DNA of 64,000 bases from Eutreptiella sp. 'Long Island Sound 2002' (lineage: Eukaryota > Euglenozoa > Euglenophyceae > Eutreptiales > Eutreptiaceae). The notes below the pieces were generated by a model. It searched no databases and was not told the origin of the DNA. It was given only the letters and a program-made list of their open reading frames with translations. This document shows positions 30,600-41,650 of the stretch, one piece after another; position 1 is the stretch's first letter, and each line of letters opens with the position of its first letter. Made by a program: the position numbers and the translations under genes. Location of the stretch: the NCBI GenBank assembly GCA_964036045.1, contig OZ038383.1:37371294-37435293 (forward strand), in the 5' to 3' direction.

Positions 30600-32924
30600 T
30601 TTCGGCCCCGGGGGGCCACCTGGTCGGGCCAGGTGATATCCTCCCCACCGGGTCCTAGTGGGGGGCCCTCCAAGACGCACCTCCTGCCTGGTGGCGGAGT
30701 CCCCCGGGTTCACAGAGCTCGGAGCCCCGTCCTTCCCCGGCGTCCCCGTTTCGCCACTCCCCGGTCAGTGCATCAATTCGCAGCCGTGGCTGCGGGAGCT
30801 TACCCACTGCGTCGCCCCCCTAATGCGTGGTCGCCCGGGGCGCCGGCGCCGCCGGGCCCGTGCTACTGGCGTGTCGCCAGTGGGACCCCCTTGGGCTGGC
30901 GCGGAGGCTGCCTAGCCTAGGGGCTGGGGCGTGGCGCTGTGCGCCACTACTGCCTTGGCGGGTGCAGTGCCCCGTCTGTGTGTGCGCGGCGCTCGCGGCC
31001 GGTTCGGGAGGTTCGGGCCGGTACCTGGCGTCGTGTCTCTGTCGTTTCCCCCTCCCCGCCCCGCGTGTTCTGCGCTGCGTGTGGCGGGCCGTCCCGTCTG
31101 GGTGTCCCTTACCCTCGCTCGCTGGTACGCCATTCCACGCGGTCTGTGCGTTCCGCGCGCTCTGTCCGGTTGCCCTTCCGGTAGTCCCCGCGTGTCCCTT
31201 TCGTGTGTGTGCGCTCGCGCTCTCGCGGTGTCCGCTCCCCCCCCCCCCGCTGGGTGGTGTGGCGCTCGCATCTCGCGTGGTCCCGGCACTGGGCGCTTGT
31301 AGGGCCGTTCCACGTGGTCCGTGCCCCTCCGCATGTCCTGCCCCGGTCCCTTGCTCCGTCTGGCGTGCTTGGGGGGGAGCGGTCCGGTCCCGGTTCCCCC
31401 CTACTTGGCTTCGGGTTGTGGGGGTGGCGGCAGGGCGTCCCCGGGGGGGGTGCCTTCTACCGTTGCGTGGGGCGTCTGGGGTCTTGCGCTCCCCCTCCCC
31501 CGACTGCCCGTCCACTGGGCGGGCTGTCGGGGTCCGCGATCCACGTGTTGTGGGCGCGGGCGTGCGGGTGTGGGGGCCCTGCTCTGTCCCCGTGGGGGCT
31601 GCGCGCCGCAGGGCGGGTCTGTGGCGTTCATATGCTGGGGGGCGGGCTGGGGGGGGGGGGGGCGTGCGCCGTACCCCCCGTTTGTGCGGCCGGGGCGGGG
31701 CCTGTAGGGCGGGGGGTCGCTCTGCCTCATCACGTCCCTCTGCCTTCCCTGGGCAGGCAACAAAGCGTGCTGTCCATGGGGGGCGTGGCCCCCCATACCA
31801 CTCCGGTTCGTGCTCACCCGGCTTCTCTGGGTACGATCTGTGCGGCGTCCCGGTGCGCAGGCGTGGGCTCGCTTGTTCTTCGCGGCCCCCTTGGGAGCCG
31901 GCGGCTGGGGCGGAGGGGCGGGTCGCACTCCGGCTCCCCTCTCGGGCGGGGGGGGACCATCCACCCTGCCTCGGGGGGTGGGGGCCGGGGCCCCCGCGGC
32001 TGGTGGGCTGGTGGGGGGGCGGGGGGGGGCGGGGGTGTCGCGCCGCGGCCTCCCTGCTCTCCTTCCGGGCGGCGGCCTGCGGTACTCCATCCTGGCCCTC
32101 TCCGTGTCGCCGGCGCGTTCCTTTCCGGCGTGCGCGTGCGGTCGGGGCTGAAGTGCCGCCCCGGGGTGGGGGGGGTGAGGGGCGGCCCGTGGACCGCTCC
32201 CCCAGGGGCCCCAGCAGACCTGAACCCCCCCTCTGTCATCCCGGAGTGGGCTGTGGTTACCGGAGGGTCATGTGGGGCGCGGCCTCCTTCCTGTTCCGTT
32301 GTGCGCGTTGCTCCGGCACGCCGGTGTGGGTTCGCGGGAGCAGGTCTAGCCGCCGTTCCCCTTACCGCGTCCCCGTCCCTTCTGGGGGGGGGGCGCCCCC
32401 CCGGCCCTGGGGGGGCGGAGGGCCGCGCCTGTGGCCCCCGAGCTGGGGTCGGTGCGGGGGGGGGGGGCGGGGGGGCCGCCCCTCCGCCCGCTCTCGGGCC
32501 TGTGTGGGAGGGGGGGGGGGGAGTGGGGGGGGGCCTTTGGTCCCCTGGCGACGCCTCTTGACGGCCGGGGGGGGGGGCGGGCGGCATGGCAGTCCTGGCC
32601 CCGGGGGCCAGTTATCGGCTTGGGGGGTCGCGCCCCTCCCCCGCCCCCCTCTACCTAGAGCCTGATCCTCGTGCAGGCCCTCGCTGGGGCCCCTCATCCC
32701 CCGGCCGTTGTCGCGCCGCGCTGGCCGGCCAGGGGTGGCCGTGAGGGTTAGCGGTCAGTGGTTAGCGGGCTGCGGGGCAGCAGGTTCCCCCCCGCGCTCG
32801 TTGTCTCCGCACTCTCTCCCGCGGGAGGTGGCACGCCCTCTTGCGTCGTGCTGTACCGTGGGGGGGGCGTGGGTCGGGGGGCCCAGCCCCCCCCCCCACT
32901 CTCTCGTATCCGCCGTCTGGGCCA
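30600..32924. other. GC-rich low-complexity end of the LINE-like element, no gene supported
   Basis: Long open frames exist on both strands (for example 612 codons on plus) but are made of Gly, Arg, Pro and Ala only, as expected from extreme GC content and long G runs. No RT or other domain is present. Confidence 0.5.
31415..31620 (-). repeat. Isolated copy of the LINE monomer (B-type)
   Basis: GGGGGTGGCGGCAGGGCGTC, CCGACTGCCCGTCC and the B-type block CCACGTGTTGTGGGCGCGGG match monomers at 58.0-58.6 kb in the same orientation. It lies at the downstream end of the element, so monomer sequence occurs at both ends, or a second element begins here. Confidence 0.6.
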
Positions 32925-35196
32925 TCACCTGCGCCGCCGCTTGTGTGGGGGCTGGGGCTGTGGCGGCGGCGGGTTGTGCCGGCGATAGCGCCAGTGGGCG
33001 AGGGCGCTGCGCAAAGCCCGGGGGAGCCAGTTGTTGGCGTCCGCATCCGTGATGCGGAGCACCGCTCCCCCTTCCAGGAAGGCCGGCCACGTCGGCTCCC
33101 TGTCGGGCCACGCCGCCCGGATCACTGACCTGAGGACCCTCTCATGGTCCTCGGGGGCTGCCCACCCCCCCGGGGGTACCTCTCGGTTTCCTCCGTCTCT
33201 CCGGAGGAGCACGGCACCGAAGGGCCGGTTCCTCGACCTCCTGGAGGTCCCCTGGTTGGCCCAGCACAACCACCCGTACACCTCCCCCGTCAGGGGGAGG
33301 GTCTCCTCCCCCAGAGGGTCCGGGACCGCGCCCCAGTCCCGGTCCCATGGCCGGCCCTCCTCTGCCCCCCGTGCCGGTCCCCCTCGCTGCCCCTGCGCCT
33401 GCGGCGCCGATGCCGCGCCCCGTCCCCCCTCCGCCGAGGCCATCCGCGCCGGCTCCGCCCTCGGCGCGGGGGGGGGGGCTTGCTGGTGCCGGTGTCGTGG
33501 GGGTTGGGGGGGGGACGAGCTCGCCGGCGTCAGGGTCGATGTTGTAGAGGTGGTGGTGGTGGTGGTGGTGGTGGTGGTGGGTGTGGTGTGCCGGCATCTG
33601 TTGGATGCCGGGGGGGATGCACCTCACCGGCTGCACGTCCGGCTGCGGGGGCGCCCCGCCCTCTGCCCCCCTCCCTTCGTCCCGTCCTCCCCCCTGGGCT
33701 CCCATGCCCCGTCCTGCCTGTCCCTCGGGGCCCGCGGCGCCCTTGCCCTTGCCCTTGGGCCACTTTCCAGCCCCCTGCCCGTGTCACAGGTCCCGCCTCC
33801 CGTCCCCCACGCCCTGGCCCGCCCGCTCTCCCACCTCCCCTCGCCCTGCCCCCTGCACCTGGGCTCCCTGCCCGTGCCCCTGCGCGCCCTTCCCGTGCCC
33901 TGGCCCCTTCCCGGCCCCCTGCCCCGAGTCGCGCTGTCCGCTGCCTGCGCTCTGCCCCCCCCCGCTGCTGCGCCCTTCCTGGACCACTCGCCGGGCGTCC
34001 CGCTGCCTTTGCAGCTGCGGCAGCGTGACGCCCGGCGGCGAGCGCTCGCGCGCCGGGGGGCGGACGTGCCGCTCCCGCCTCGGGGGGAAGGGCTTGGGGG
34101 GGAACGGCTTGGGGGGGCTGGTGTGGGTGTGGGTGGGGTTGGCGTGGGCGCGGTACCTCTCGCTCTCCCTGCCCACTGCTGCTGCTGCGGCGGCCGCCGG
34201 CGAGGCGTCCGTGGCCCGTGCGGGGTTCTTCCCTCGCTTGCGCGGCGTGCTGGGGGTCGCGGGGTGGCCGGCCGAGGTGGTGTCGCGGCCCGCTGGGGTC
34301 GCGGCCGCAGCCCCTCGCGCGCCCTCCTTGCTCTCCTTCGCTGCTGTGGCGGCCGCCGACGAGGCGCCCGTGGCCCGAGCGGGGTCCGCCCCCTGCTTTC
34401 GCGGCGTGCTTGGGGCCACGGCGTGGTCGGCCGAGGCGGTGGTGCGGCCCGCCGGGGCCGCGGCCGCAGCCCCTCGCGCGCCCTCCTCGTTCTCCTCTGC
34501 TGCCGCGGCGGCCGCCGGCGAGGCGCCCGTGGCCCGTGCGGGGTCCGTCTCCCGCGTTCGCGGCGTGCTGGGGGTCGCGGCGTGGCCGGCTGAGGCGGTG
34601 TCGCGGCCCGCTGCGGTCGCGGCTGCAGCCCCTCGCGCGCCCTCCTCGCTCTCTTTCGCTGCTGTGGCGGCCGCCGACGAGGCGCCCGTGGCCCGTGCGG
34701 GGTCCGTCCCCCGCTTTCGCGGCGTGCTGGGGGCCGCGGCGTGGTCGGCCGAGGCGGTGGTGCGGCCCGCCGGGGCCGCGGTTGCAATCCCTCGCGCGCC
34801 TTTCTTGCTCTCTTCTGCGGCTGCGGCAGCCCTCGGCGATGCGCCCGGTTCCTGCGCCGGGGCTGCCCCCCGTGTCGGCGGCGTGCCGGGGGCCGCGGTC
34901 GGGGCCGCGGCGTGGCTCGCTTGGGCTGCGGTCTCCGCTTCCTGCGCGTCTGGGGCCCCCTCTCGGGGCGGGGCGGCGGGGCTGGCTGCTTGGGCGGCGG
35001 AGGCGGTCATCTCGGCTGGCTCAGGCTCCCGGGCCGGCGGCGGCGGCCCGACCAGCACCGCCGCCTCCGCCAGCCTCCGCTCCTCGCGCTCCGCGAGGGT
35101 CTCCCCCGTCCACTCCGGGGAGGAGACGGGGGAGCGGGAGCGGGACCGGCGGTGGTGGCGGTCGTCCTGCTGGGGGGACCCATCGGAGTCTGCCAT
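32925..35196 (-). CDS. ORF4: Arg/Ser- and Ala-rich protein with 53-residue repeats and poly-His
   Basis: ATG at 35,196 (MADSDGSPQQDDRHHRRSRS) begins an acidic/RS-rich N-terminus, followed by four ~53-residue Ala-rich repeats (DPARATGAS...ESEEGARGAAAA...TPSTPR) and a Gln/Gly-rich linker. An in-frame TGA at 33,784 interrupts. The same frame resumes with a run of about ten His, encoded by a (GTG)n microsatellite near 33,550. A frameshift near 33,450-33,500 leads to a compact C-terminal part (TLPLTGEVYGWLCWANQG ... NWLPRALRSALAHWRYRRHN) ending at 32,925. RS and basic tails suggest RNA binding. No known domain. Confidence 0.5.
33548..33582. repeat. (GTG)n microsatellite encoding poly-His on the minus strand
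   Basis: About eleven GTG units. On the minus strand in the ORF4 frame they read as a histidine run. Confidence 0.85.
34202..34840 (-). repeat. 159-base in-frame tandem repeat within ORF4
   Basis: GAGGCG(C/T)CCGTGGCCCG recurs at 34,202, 34,361, 34,520 and 34,679, exactly 159 bases (53 codons) apart. Keeping a multiple of three supports translation of this strand. Confidence 0.85.
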
Positions 35197-35258
35197 CACT
35201 GTTACCCTGGTAGGCATGCGTGGTGGCAGGCACGCCCTTCCCACTACCTCCTGGTGCA

Positions 35259-35516
35259 TCAGTGCCGTGCCGTGGGCAGTGCCGTGTGGTGCTCTGCGGG
35301 GGGGAGGGGGGGAGGGGGTGGGGGGCCGGCTGTCGCGTCAGCCCCGCACGGCCGGGGGCCTGCGGCCATCCACCGGCACTGGGAGGGGAGGCGGGGGAGC
35401 CACGCGGCCCACACGTCGCGCCATAGCTCCCAGTCTGGGGCGGGGCCCAGGGCCCTGAGCCCCGGGGGGTCGTCGAGCGGTGTCGGGGGCAGCCGCACCA
35501 GGTGGACCCCCGTAAC
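35259..35516 (-). pseudogene. 3' part of LINE ORF3, separated by the transposon
   Basis: On the minus strand the frame after the insertion reads VTGVHLVRLPPTPLDDPPGL, then RALGPAPDWELWRDVWAAWL and a Pro-rich tail to TGA 35,259. It is in frame with the 46,245-47,222 part once the transposon and one GT are removed. Function unknown. Confidence 0.65.
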
Positions 35517-35556
35517 CACCTATGATTTTAGCAGCTGTTTTTTCCCAAAATTCAAA
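35517..35556 (+). repeat. Left terminal inverted repeat
   Basis: 40 bases identical to the inverted right end. After the repeat a looser match (GTCA after AAA) continues for a few bases. Confidence 0.95.
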
Positions 35557-35569
35557 AAGTCAACAAAAA

Positions 35570-36080
35570 GGGGTTTTTCGCGAGAAACGACCTATTTTTT
35601 TGGTTTCTACGGCCCCAAAATAGGGGGGGGGGGTCCTCCTACCCGAGTTTTGTCCAAAAATATCGAAAACCCTAAAATTTGGCCTATTTTGGGGTATTTT
35701 TGCCTGCTCTGGGCTGGTCCTGCAGAACAGTGCTGCACACCAGTGTACCTGCCTATAGAGGATTTTCGACAGAAATTCCAATTTTCTTTGGATTCTCTGG
35801 CCCCAAAATAGGGATGGGGGGGTTCCGAGCTTTCTCCCAAACCATCAAAAACCCTGGAATTCGGCGCATTTTGGACTATTTTTGTCTGCTATGGGGTGGT
35901 GCGGCAGAACAGTGCTGCACACCAGTGTACCTGTATAGTATAGTATAGGCACGAAAAAACCATGAAAATAGGTTTTGTACCCAAAAAGACCAAAAGTAAC
36001 CTTTTGTTTTAATTATACAACCCGCAAATAGCAGGGGGGGGGGGGTTCCTCCTAACCCATTGTTCCCCAAAAATAACAAC
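35570..36080. repeat. ~188-base tandem repeat, two clear and one decayed copy
   Basis: GGCCCCAAAATAGGG occurs near 35,611 and 35,799. Each unit includes CAGAACAGTGCTGCACACCA and a poly-G block. A third, diverged unit reaches about 36,080. Confidence 0.7.
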
Positions 36081-36260
36081 CTAAGCCTCAAACATGTGTG
36101 TGTACGGTGATAGGCACGCAAAAGCCTACCTATGAACCATATGGAAATGGACCACAAACGGTGCAAAATAGGGCCAAAAACACCTCAAATGTTCATCGCT
36201 CATCCCATTCTTATGCACATACTATCATACTTTATGTAGTTCTTTGGCGTATTTCGCTTT
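36081..36260. repeat. Single copy of the ~190-base satellite found at 44-45.7 kb
   Basis: Contains CATGTGTGTGTACGGTGATAG, CCTACCTATGAACCATATGG and CACCTCAAATGTTCATCG, the same landmarks as the array at 43.97-45.7 kb and in the same orientation. Confidence 0.75.
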
Positions 36261-38120
36261 TTTGCAACGAGCACCCTCCAATCGGGAGGGGGGGGTGGTT
36301 CAGCTGCTTGTTTCAGGCTAAAAAAAACGAACAATTTTTGATAGAAAAAATGGCTATTTTTCGCCGATTTTGTTGAAAAATGGCAGATTTTGGGGCATAA
36401 GAATGCTGTAAATTGTGTTTGGGCAATCGGTGTGTCCACACAGCATGCTTTTTTGCATCCAGCACCCTCAGAATGGGGGGGGGGGGGGGGGCTCTGCAAC
36501 TGCCTGTCTGAGGCCAAAATACTCAATTTTTGACCAAGAAACGGCCATTTTTGGCAGTTTTTCCATGAAAAATAGCAAATTTTGGTGCATACAAATGCTG
36601 TAGATTGTGCTTTCGTAGTCCGTGCGTGCATACAACTTGCTTTTTTGCATCCAGCACCCTCAAAATTGGGGGGGGGATCCTTCAACTGCTTGTACGAAGC
36701 CAAAAAAAATCGATATGTGACCAGAAAAGGGCCATTTGTGGCCGTTTTTTTCGTGAAAAACGGCAAATTTTGGTGCGTACGGATGCTGTAAATTGTGTTT
36801 GCGTGACCTGTGTGTCCCTACAATCTGCTTTTTCGTATCCAGCACCCTCAAAATAGGGGGGCAGTCTTCAACCGCTTGTCTGAGGCCAAAAAAAATCATT
36901 TTTTGACCAAAAAATGGCCATTTTTAGCCGTTTTTTCCATGAGAAATGGCAAATTGTGGTGCATACGGATGCTACAAAATGTGTTGTCATGATGTTTGTG
37001 TGACCACAACTTGCTTTTTTGCACCCAGCACCCTCAAATTAGGGGGGGGGGGGGTCCTTCAACTGCTTGTACAAAGCCAAAAAATCAATATTTGACAAAA
37101 AAACGGCCATTTTTGGCCGGTTTTCATGAAAAATGGCATATTTTGGTGCGTACGGATGCTGTAAATTGTGTTTGCGTGATCTGTGTGTCCCTACAATCTG
37201 CTTTTTCGCATCCAGCGCCCTCAAAATAGGGGGGAAACCAAAAATCCCAACTTTTGACCAAAAAAGGGCCATTGTTGGCCGTTTTTTCATGAAAAATGGC
37301 AAATTTTGGTGCATACGGATGCTGTAAATTGTGTTTGCGTGACCTGTGTGTGACCACAACTTGCTTTTTCACATCCAGCACCCTCAAAATAGGGGGGGGG
37401 GGGTCTTCAACTGCTTGTCTGAGGGCAAAAAAAATCATTCTTTGACCAAAAAATGGCCATTTTTGGCCGTTTTTTCCATGAGAAACGGCTAATTGTGGTG
37501 CATACGGATGCTACAAAATGTGTTTTCGTGATCTTTGTGTGACCACAACTTGCTTTTTTGCATCCAGCACCCTCAAAATAGGGGGGGGGGGGCCTTCAAC
37601 TGCTTGTACAAAGCCAAAAAATCAATATTTGACAAAAAAAGCGCCATTTTTGGCCGGTTTTCATGAAAAATGGCATATTTTGGTGCGTACGGATGCTGTA
37701 AATTGTGTTTGCGTGATCTGTGTGTCCCTACAATCTGCTTTTTCGCATCCAGCGCCCTCAAAATAGGGGAGAGCCCAAAAATCCCAACTTTTGACCAAAA
37801 AATGGCCATTGTTGGCCGTTTTTTTCATGAAAAATGGCAAATTTTGGTGCATACGGATGCTGTAAATTGTGTTTGCGTGACCTGTGTGTGACTACAACTT
37901 GCTTTTTCACATCCAGCACCCTCAAAACAGGGGGGGGGGTCTTCAACTGCTTGTCTGAGGCCAACAAACTCAATTTTTGACCGAAAAACGGCCATTTTTG
38001 GCCGTTTTTTCATGGAAAAACGGCAGATTTTGGTGCATTCGGATGTTGCAAATTGTGTGAGTCACGATCTGTGTGTCCCTACAATCTCTTTTTTCGCATC
38101 CAGCACCCTCAAAATAGGGG
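36261..38120. repeat. Satellite of 11 units with a 538-base higher-order repeat
   Basis: CAGCACCCTC-type landmarks lie near 36,265, 36,461, 36,653, 36,841, 37,028, 37,214, 37,377, 37,566, 37,751, 37,915 and 38,102. Most steps are 185-192; two are 163-164. From 37,028 a three-unit block of 538 bases is repeated once. Each unit has a poly-G tract and an imperfect hairpin around GGCCATTTTTGGCC. Frames across it have no protein meaning. Confidence 0.8.
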
Positions 38121-38723
38121 AGGGGGGTCCCTGACCTGTTGTTCAGGGGGCAAAGGCAACATTTTGGTACAGCCTGAAATATGGGGGGGGGGGGGCTTGG
38201 GATAATCTTTTTTTCAAACGCAACAAATGATGCCCAAGACGTCTTCCTTGTGGAGAAGGGGACCACCTTGAGAAATACAGAACCTGCATCCATCCCTGTG
38301 TGCACCATGGTCCGCACATGTTGACTGATAATTTGAGGACATTTGGAAAGAGCAACAACTTGAGCATGAAATTCTGGGCCAAATTGTGCACTGAGCAGTG
38401 CCTGCACTGAGTAATGCATTTGCCCCATGGGGTCCCTCCCTCCTCCAAGGAGCACAGCATTCCTGCACCCAAGGCCAATACTCATACTGCATTGGACTGT
38501 ATGCACTGGCTAGCAGAGGTTTGCTCGACGGCTTGCCAAACAAGATGATCTGAAACACCAGAATTAAATTAAAGACCACGGTCTCCATGCTCCCCAATAG
38601 GAGTGGGATTTGTTTTCAGATCCAGGAGGCCTCCATGGAGTAGGCCAGAACGGATGCCCCATAGAGAATGTTCCCAGGTATGGCCAACAAAAATCAGTAA
38701 ATACAGAGGTCCTGCCAAAAGAC
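38121..38723 (-). other. Non-repetitive segment with coding-like minus-strand frame, unassigned
   Basis: The minus frame around 38,470-38,200 reads QMHYSVQALLSAQFGPEFHA, VVALSKCPQIISQHVRTMVH and GSVFLKVVPFSTRKTSWASF. An overlapping frame near 38,590-38,480 contains a hydrophobic stretch (ETVVFNLILVFQIILFG). Both look like exon pieces, but I recognise no family and could not define splice sites. It may be another captured host fragment. Confidence 0.3.
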
Positions 38724-39096
38724 AGTGCAGTGTGCACAGTGCATGCGTACGGTGTGCACAGTGCGCATGTTCACAGTGCGTGTGTGAAGTGTGCGGAGTG
38801 CGTGCATGCGCACAGTGCAAATGTTCACAGTGTGTGCGTGCAGTGTGCACAATGCGGGCGACGATGAGTGCGTGCAGTGTGTATAATGCGTGCGTGCAGC
38901 GTGCACAGTGCGTGCGTGCAGCGTGCACAGTGCATGCGTGCAGTTTGCACAATGCGTGCGTGCCGTGTGCACAGTGCGTGCGTGCAGTGTGCACAGTGCG
39001 TGCGTCCAGTTTGCACAATGCGGGCGTGCAGCCTGCACAGTGCGTGTGTGCAGTTTGCACAATGCGGGCGTGCAGCGTGCACAGTGCGTGCGTGCA
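38724..39096. repeat. 22-base minisatellite, main array
   Basis: About 16 units of CAGTGTGCACAATGCGTGCGTG with variants. Since 22 is not a multiple of three and no frame holds a stop, all frames stay open and yield Cys/Ala/His/Val-rich 22-residue repeats that I regard as artefacts. Further patches occur at 39,729-39,884, 41,058-41,107, 41,328-41,374 and 41,541-41,606. Confidence 0.9.
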
Positions 39097-39528
39097 CACT
39101 ACAAACATTTTCATCAAGCCCCCATCCCCCATTTGGTTGCGTTAACGCCACCCTGCAATCGACGCTGCCGTAACCATTTGCCCAAATATCAAAAAAGCTG
39201 TCATAATGGTTGCCATGATAGCAACCACTGCCGCCATCGCTTTTCCTAGGGATGAAAAGTTGGAATGTGTTGTGAGAGGCGTTGAGGGACTCACTTACCG
39301 CCATGCCAGCGACCGCGCATCACAGGGGGTAGGTACCGAGGGTGGCAGAAACTGGATTCCTGCTTGCACAAAACAAAATTCAAAAAACAGTGAGACCCAC
39401 AGACTGATCACTGTATTCTGTCATGTGTTGCGGCCATGCAACTTTTTCGCATGAAATGGAATCCCTGCATGCGGTGGCATTACGTATTCCTACTGCCTTG
39501 ATAACCAATGCACAATGCAACAATGTAC

Positions 39529-39731
39529 CGCTTCAATGATCGTAACCACAACATTTCCAATCCACTCAATGAGCCCAAGCTTTTCGAGACGTGCATGAGC
39601 ACAAAGAGTGCTGCAAAGAACAAGAGGGTGCCCCACTCAAGGTGCTCCAGCAGGGGCTCCCTCTCTGTGTCTGCCAGCAGCACCAGTGTCATGAATCCAA
39701 GGATTGCAATCCAGAGAGCGTCAAATGCAGC
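39529..39731 (-). pseudogene. P-protein/OCA2-type exon, copy 1 (frameshifted)
   Basis: Same exon as 40,316-40,530 but with one base lost near 39,590, so the frame leaves the family after LFVLM. One substitution changes EHVEW to EHLEW. The upstream end runs directly into the 22-base minisatellite, so its splice acceptor is gone, and the donor has changed from GTACGT to GTACAT. Confidence 0.7.
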
Positions 39732-39928
39732 GTGCACAGTGCGTGCGTGCAGCGTGCACAGTGCGTGCGTGCAGTGTCCACAATGCGTGCGTGCAGCGTG
39801 CACAATGCGGGCGTGCAGCGTGCACAATGCGTGCGTGCAGTGTGCACAATGCGGGCGTGCAGCGTGCACAATGCGTGCGTGCACACTACAAACATTTTCA
39901 TCAAGCCCCCATCCCCCATTTGGTTGCG

Positions 39929-40146
39929 TTAACGCCACCCTGCAATCGACGCTGCCGTAACCATTTGCCCAAATATCAAAAAAGCTGTCATAATGGTTGC
40001 CATGATAGCAACCACTGCCGCCATCGCTTTTCCTAGGGATGAAAAGTTGGAATGTGTTGTGAGAGGCGGTGAGGGATTCACTTACCGCCATGCCAGCGAC
40101 CGCGCATCACAGGGGGTAGGTACCGAGGGTGGCAGAAACTGGATTC
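39929..40146 (-). pseudogene. Two small exon-like pieces with a 53-base intron (copy 2; also 39,142-39,359)
   Basis: After ...GTGCAAGCAG a 61-base piece (40,146-40,086) ends at GGCG|GTAAGT. A 53-base GT...TTTCATCCCTAG intron follows, then a frame-compatible piece (40,032-39,929) encoding KAMAAVVAIMATIMTAFLIF, a probable membrane helix, up to TAA. The same structure sits 787 bases away in copy 1. It does not match the next expected part of P-proteins, so either the gene is different here or exons are missing. Confidence 0.4.
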
Positions 40147-40315
40147 CTGCTTGCACAAAACAAAATTCAAAGAACAGTGAGACCCACAGACTGATCACTG
40201 TATTCTGTCATGTGTTGCGGCCATGCAACTTTTTCGCATGAAATGGAATCCCTGCATGCGGTGGCATTACGTATTCCTACTGCCTTGATAACCAATGCGC
40301 AATGCAACAACGTAC

Positions 40316-40530
40316 CGCTTCAATGATCGTAACCACAACATTTCCAATCCACTCAATGAGCCCAAGCTTTTCGAGACCGTGCATGAGCACAAAGAGTGCT
40401 GCAAAGAACAAGAGGGTGCCCCACTCAACGTGCTCCAGCAGGGGCTCCCTCTCTGTGTCTGCCAGCAGCACCAGTGTCATGAATCCAAGGATTGCAATCC
40501 AGAGAGCGTCAAATGCAGCTTCAGCACATT
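40316..40530 (-). pseudogene. P-protein/OCA2-type (ArsB/NhaD superfamily) transporter exon, copy 2
   Basis: The minus strand encodes ALWIAILGFMTLVLLADT, then the hallmark EWGTLLFFAALFVLM and GLEKLGLIEWIGNVVVTIIEA. This matches the membrane-helix pair of P-proteins (pink-eyed dilution/OCA2) and related anion/sodium transporters. The exon ends at a good donor GCG|GTACGT (40,316/40,315); a possible acceptor is ...ATCAAG at 40,531. Only this part of a ~500-800-residue protein is recognisable. I infer a host-gene fragment carried by the transposon; a real, split gene interrupted by repeats is the alternative. Confidence 0.75.
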
Positions 40531-40624
40531 CTTGATGTTACTGATTCCCATGAAACAGTACCCTTGTAGCCAGGTCCCAAAATAATGCGGTACATGCACA
40601 TGTTGTATCTTGGACACGCGGCAC

Positions 40625-40747
40625 CTTGAACAGGAGGGGGAGGAACGCCGCCAAGGCCTCTTGCATCCTCAATACCAAGGCGTCATCCGGCCTCAACGCC
40701 TCAACGGCGGCATATGAACCGACGGCAACATGTATCGGCGACTGGCC
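40625..40747 (-). pseudogene. Exon-like segment upstream of the P-protein exon
   Basis: Between CACACAG (acceptor-like) and AAG|GTGCCG (donor-like) lie 41 codons: GQSPIHVAVGSYAAVEALRP and DDALVLRMQEALAAFLPLLFK. Composition is protein-like; the GQSPIHVAV start recalls an ankyrin repeat. Intron phase to the following exon does not fit cleanly, so linkage is uncertain. Confidence 0.35.
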
Positions 40748-41650
40748 CTGTGTGATGCACAGAAGGGGATGCAAAGCTCATCAGCGTGTCTGTCACAATG
40801 CCGCCTTTCGCAATGAACAGACTTCAACTTTCCTTTTGCGCCAGCGCTCATTCGGGCAGGAGTGCTCACAGTGGGTCAGTTTTTGGAGGATGACTTGAAC
40901 GAGTGTCTTCGCCCCCATGTGGCACCCTATTTATCGCAAAGCGATCGCAGAATTTGCTGCATCTGCAGTCCGGAACGCGCCGTTCCAGCATGCCTTGCAT
41001 CGAGTCCACCCCACAAAAAAAAATGGGTTAAGAGGCGATGGCCAAGAGAATAAGATGCGCGCAGTGTGCACAATGCGTGCGTGCAGTGTGCACCGTGCGT
41101 GCGTGCATACTTCGTGTACTCGAGGAAAGTTTTGGCTTCCTTAACCCATCCCTAAAACCCTTTCCCATCTCTCTCCATTTCAAGGTCGTGCAGGGCCACT
41201 TGGCTGGCGTCGTTCATGGCATCATTTCGGAATGCTTGGATACACACCCGCCCTGTGCCCCGAAGCCCCCCCAACATCACAAAGCATGCACAGGGCACGC
41301 ACAACGCATGCATGCCCCACCTCTGCCGCGTGCGTGCAGCGTGCACAATGTGTGCGTGCAGTGTGCACAGTGCAAAACGCAATGCCAAAGGCACGAGCAA
41401 AAGCTCCACAGTGTCAAAAAGACATAATCTGAGTCGGGAACGGACAAACAGCGAAGGTGTTCTGTCACCCAGACCCAGAGATTTTCGCTGAAACTCTTAG
41501 CAGACAGAAGGCACTAATATTGTGACACACTGATATTGTGCATGCGTACGTGCATGCAGTGTGCACAATGCGTGCGCGCAGTGTGCACAGTTGGTGCGTG
41601 CGTGCAACATGGGATGTGCACGGGGCACACAGTGCATACCATCAAGAGCC

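Larger units (their letters stand above)
39094..40518. repeat. 787-base tandem duplication containing host-gene exons
   Basis: Sequence 39,094-39,730 is repeated at 39,881-40,518 with an offset of 787 (788 after a 1-base deletion near 39,590). The joint between copies is the 22-base minisatellite at 39,729-39,884, so unequal exchange between minisatellite arrays is the likely cause. Copies are nearly identical. Confidence 0.9.

Noticed and set aside
30827-32665. 612-codon plus-strand frame
   Set aside because: Gly/Arg/Pro/Ala only, with long G-run-encoded stretches, and no domain; several other frames of the same DNA are equally open.
33581-35458. 625-codon plus-strand frame opposite ORF4
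   Set aside because: The minus strand has the better start, RS-rich N-terminus and in-frame 53-residue repeats; the plus frame is a GC-rich shadow.
38569-39249. Cys/His/Ala-rich repetitive frames on both strands
   Set aside because: A 22-base unit without stops keeps every frame open; the proteins merely mirror the minisatellite.
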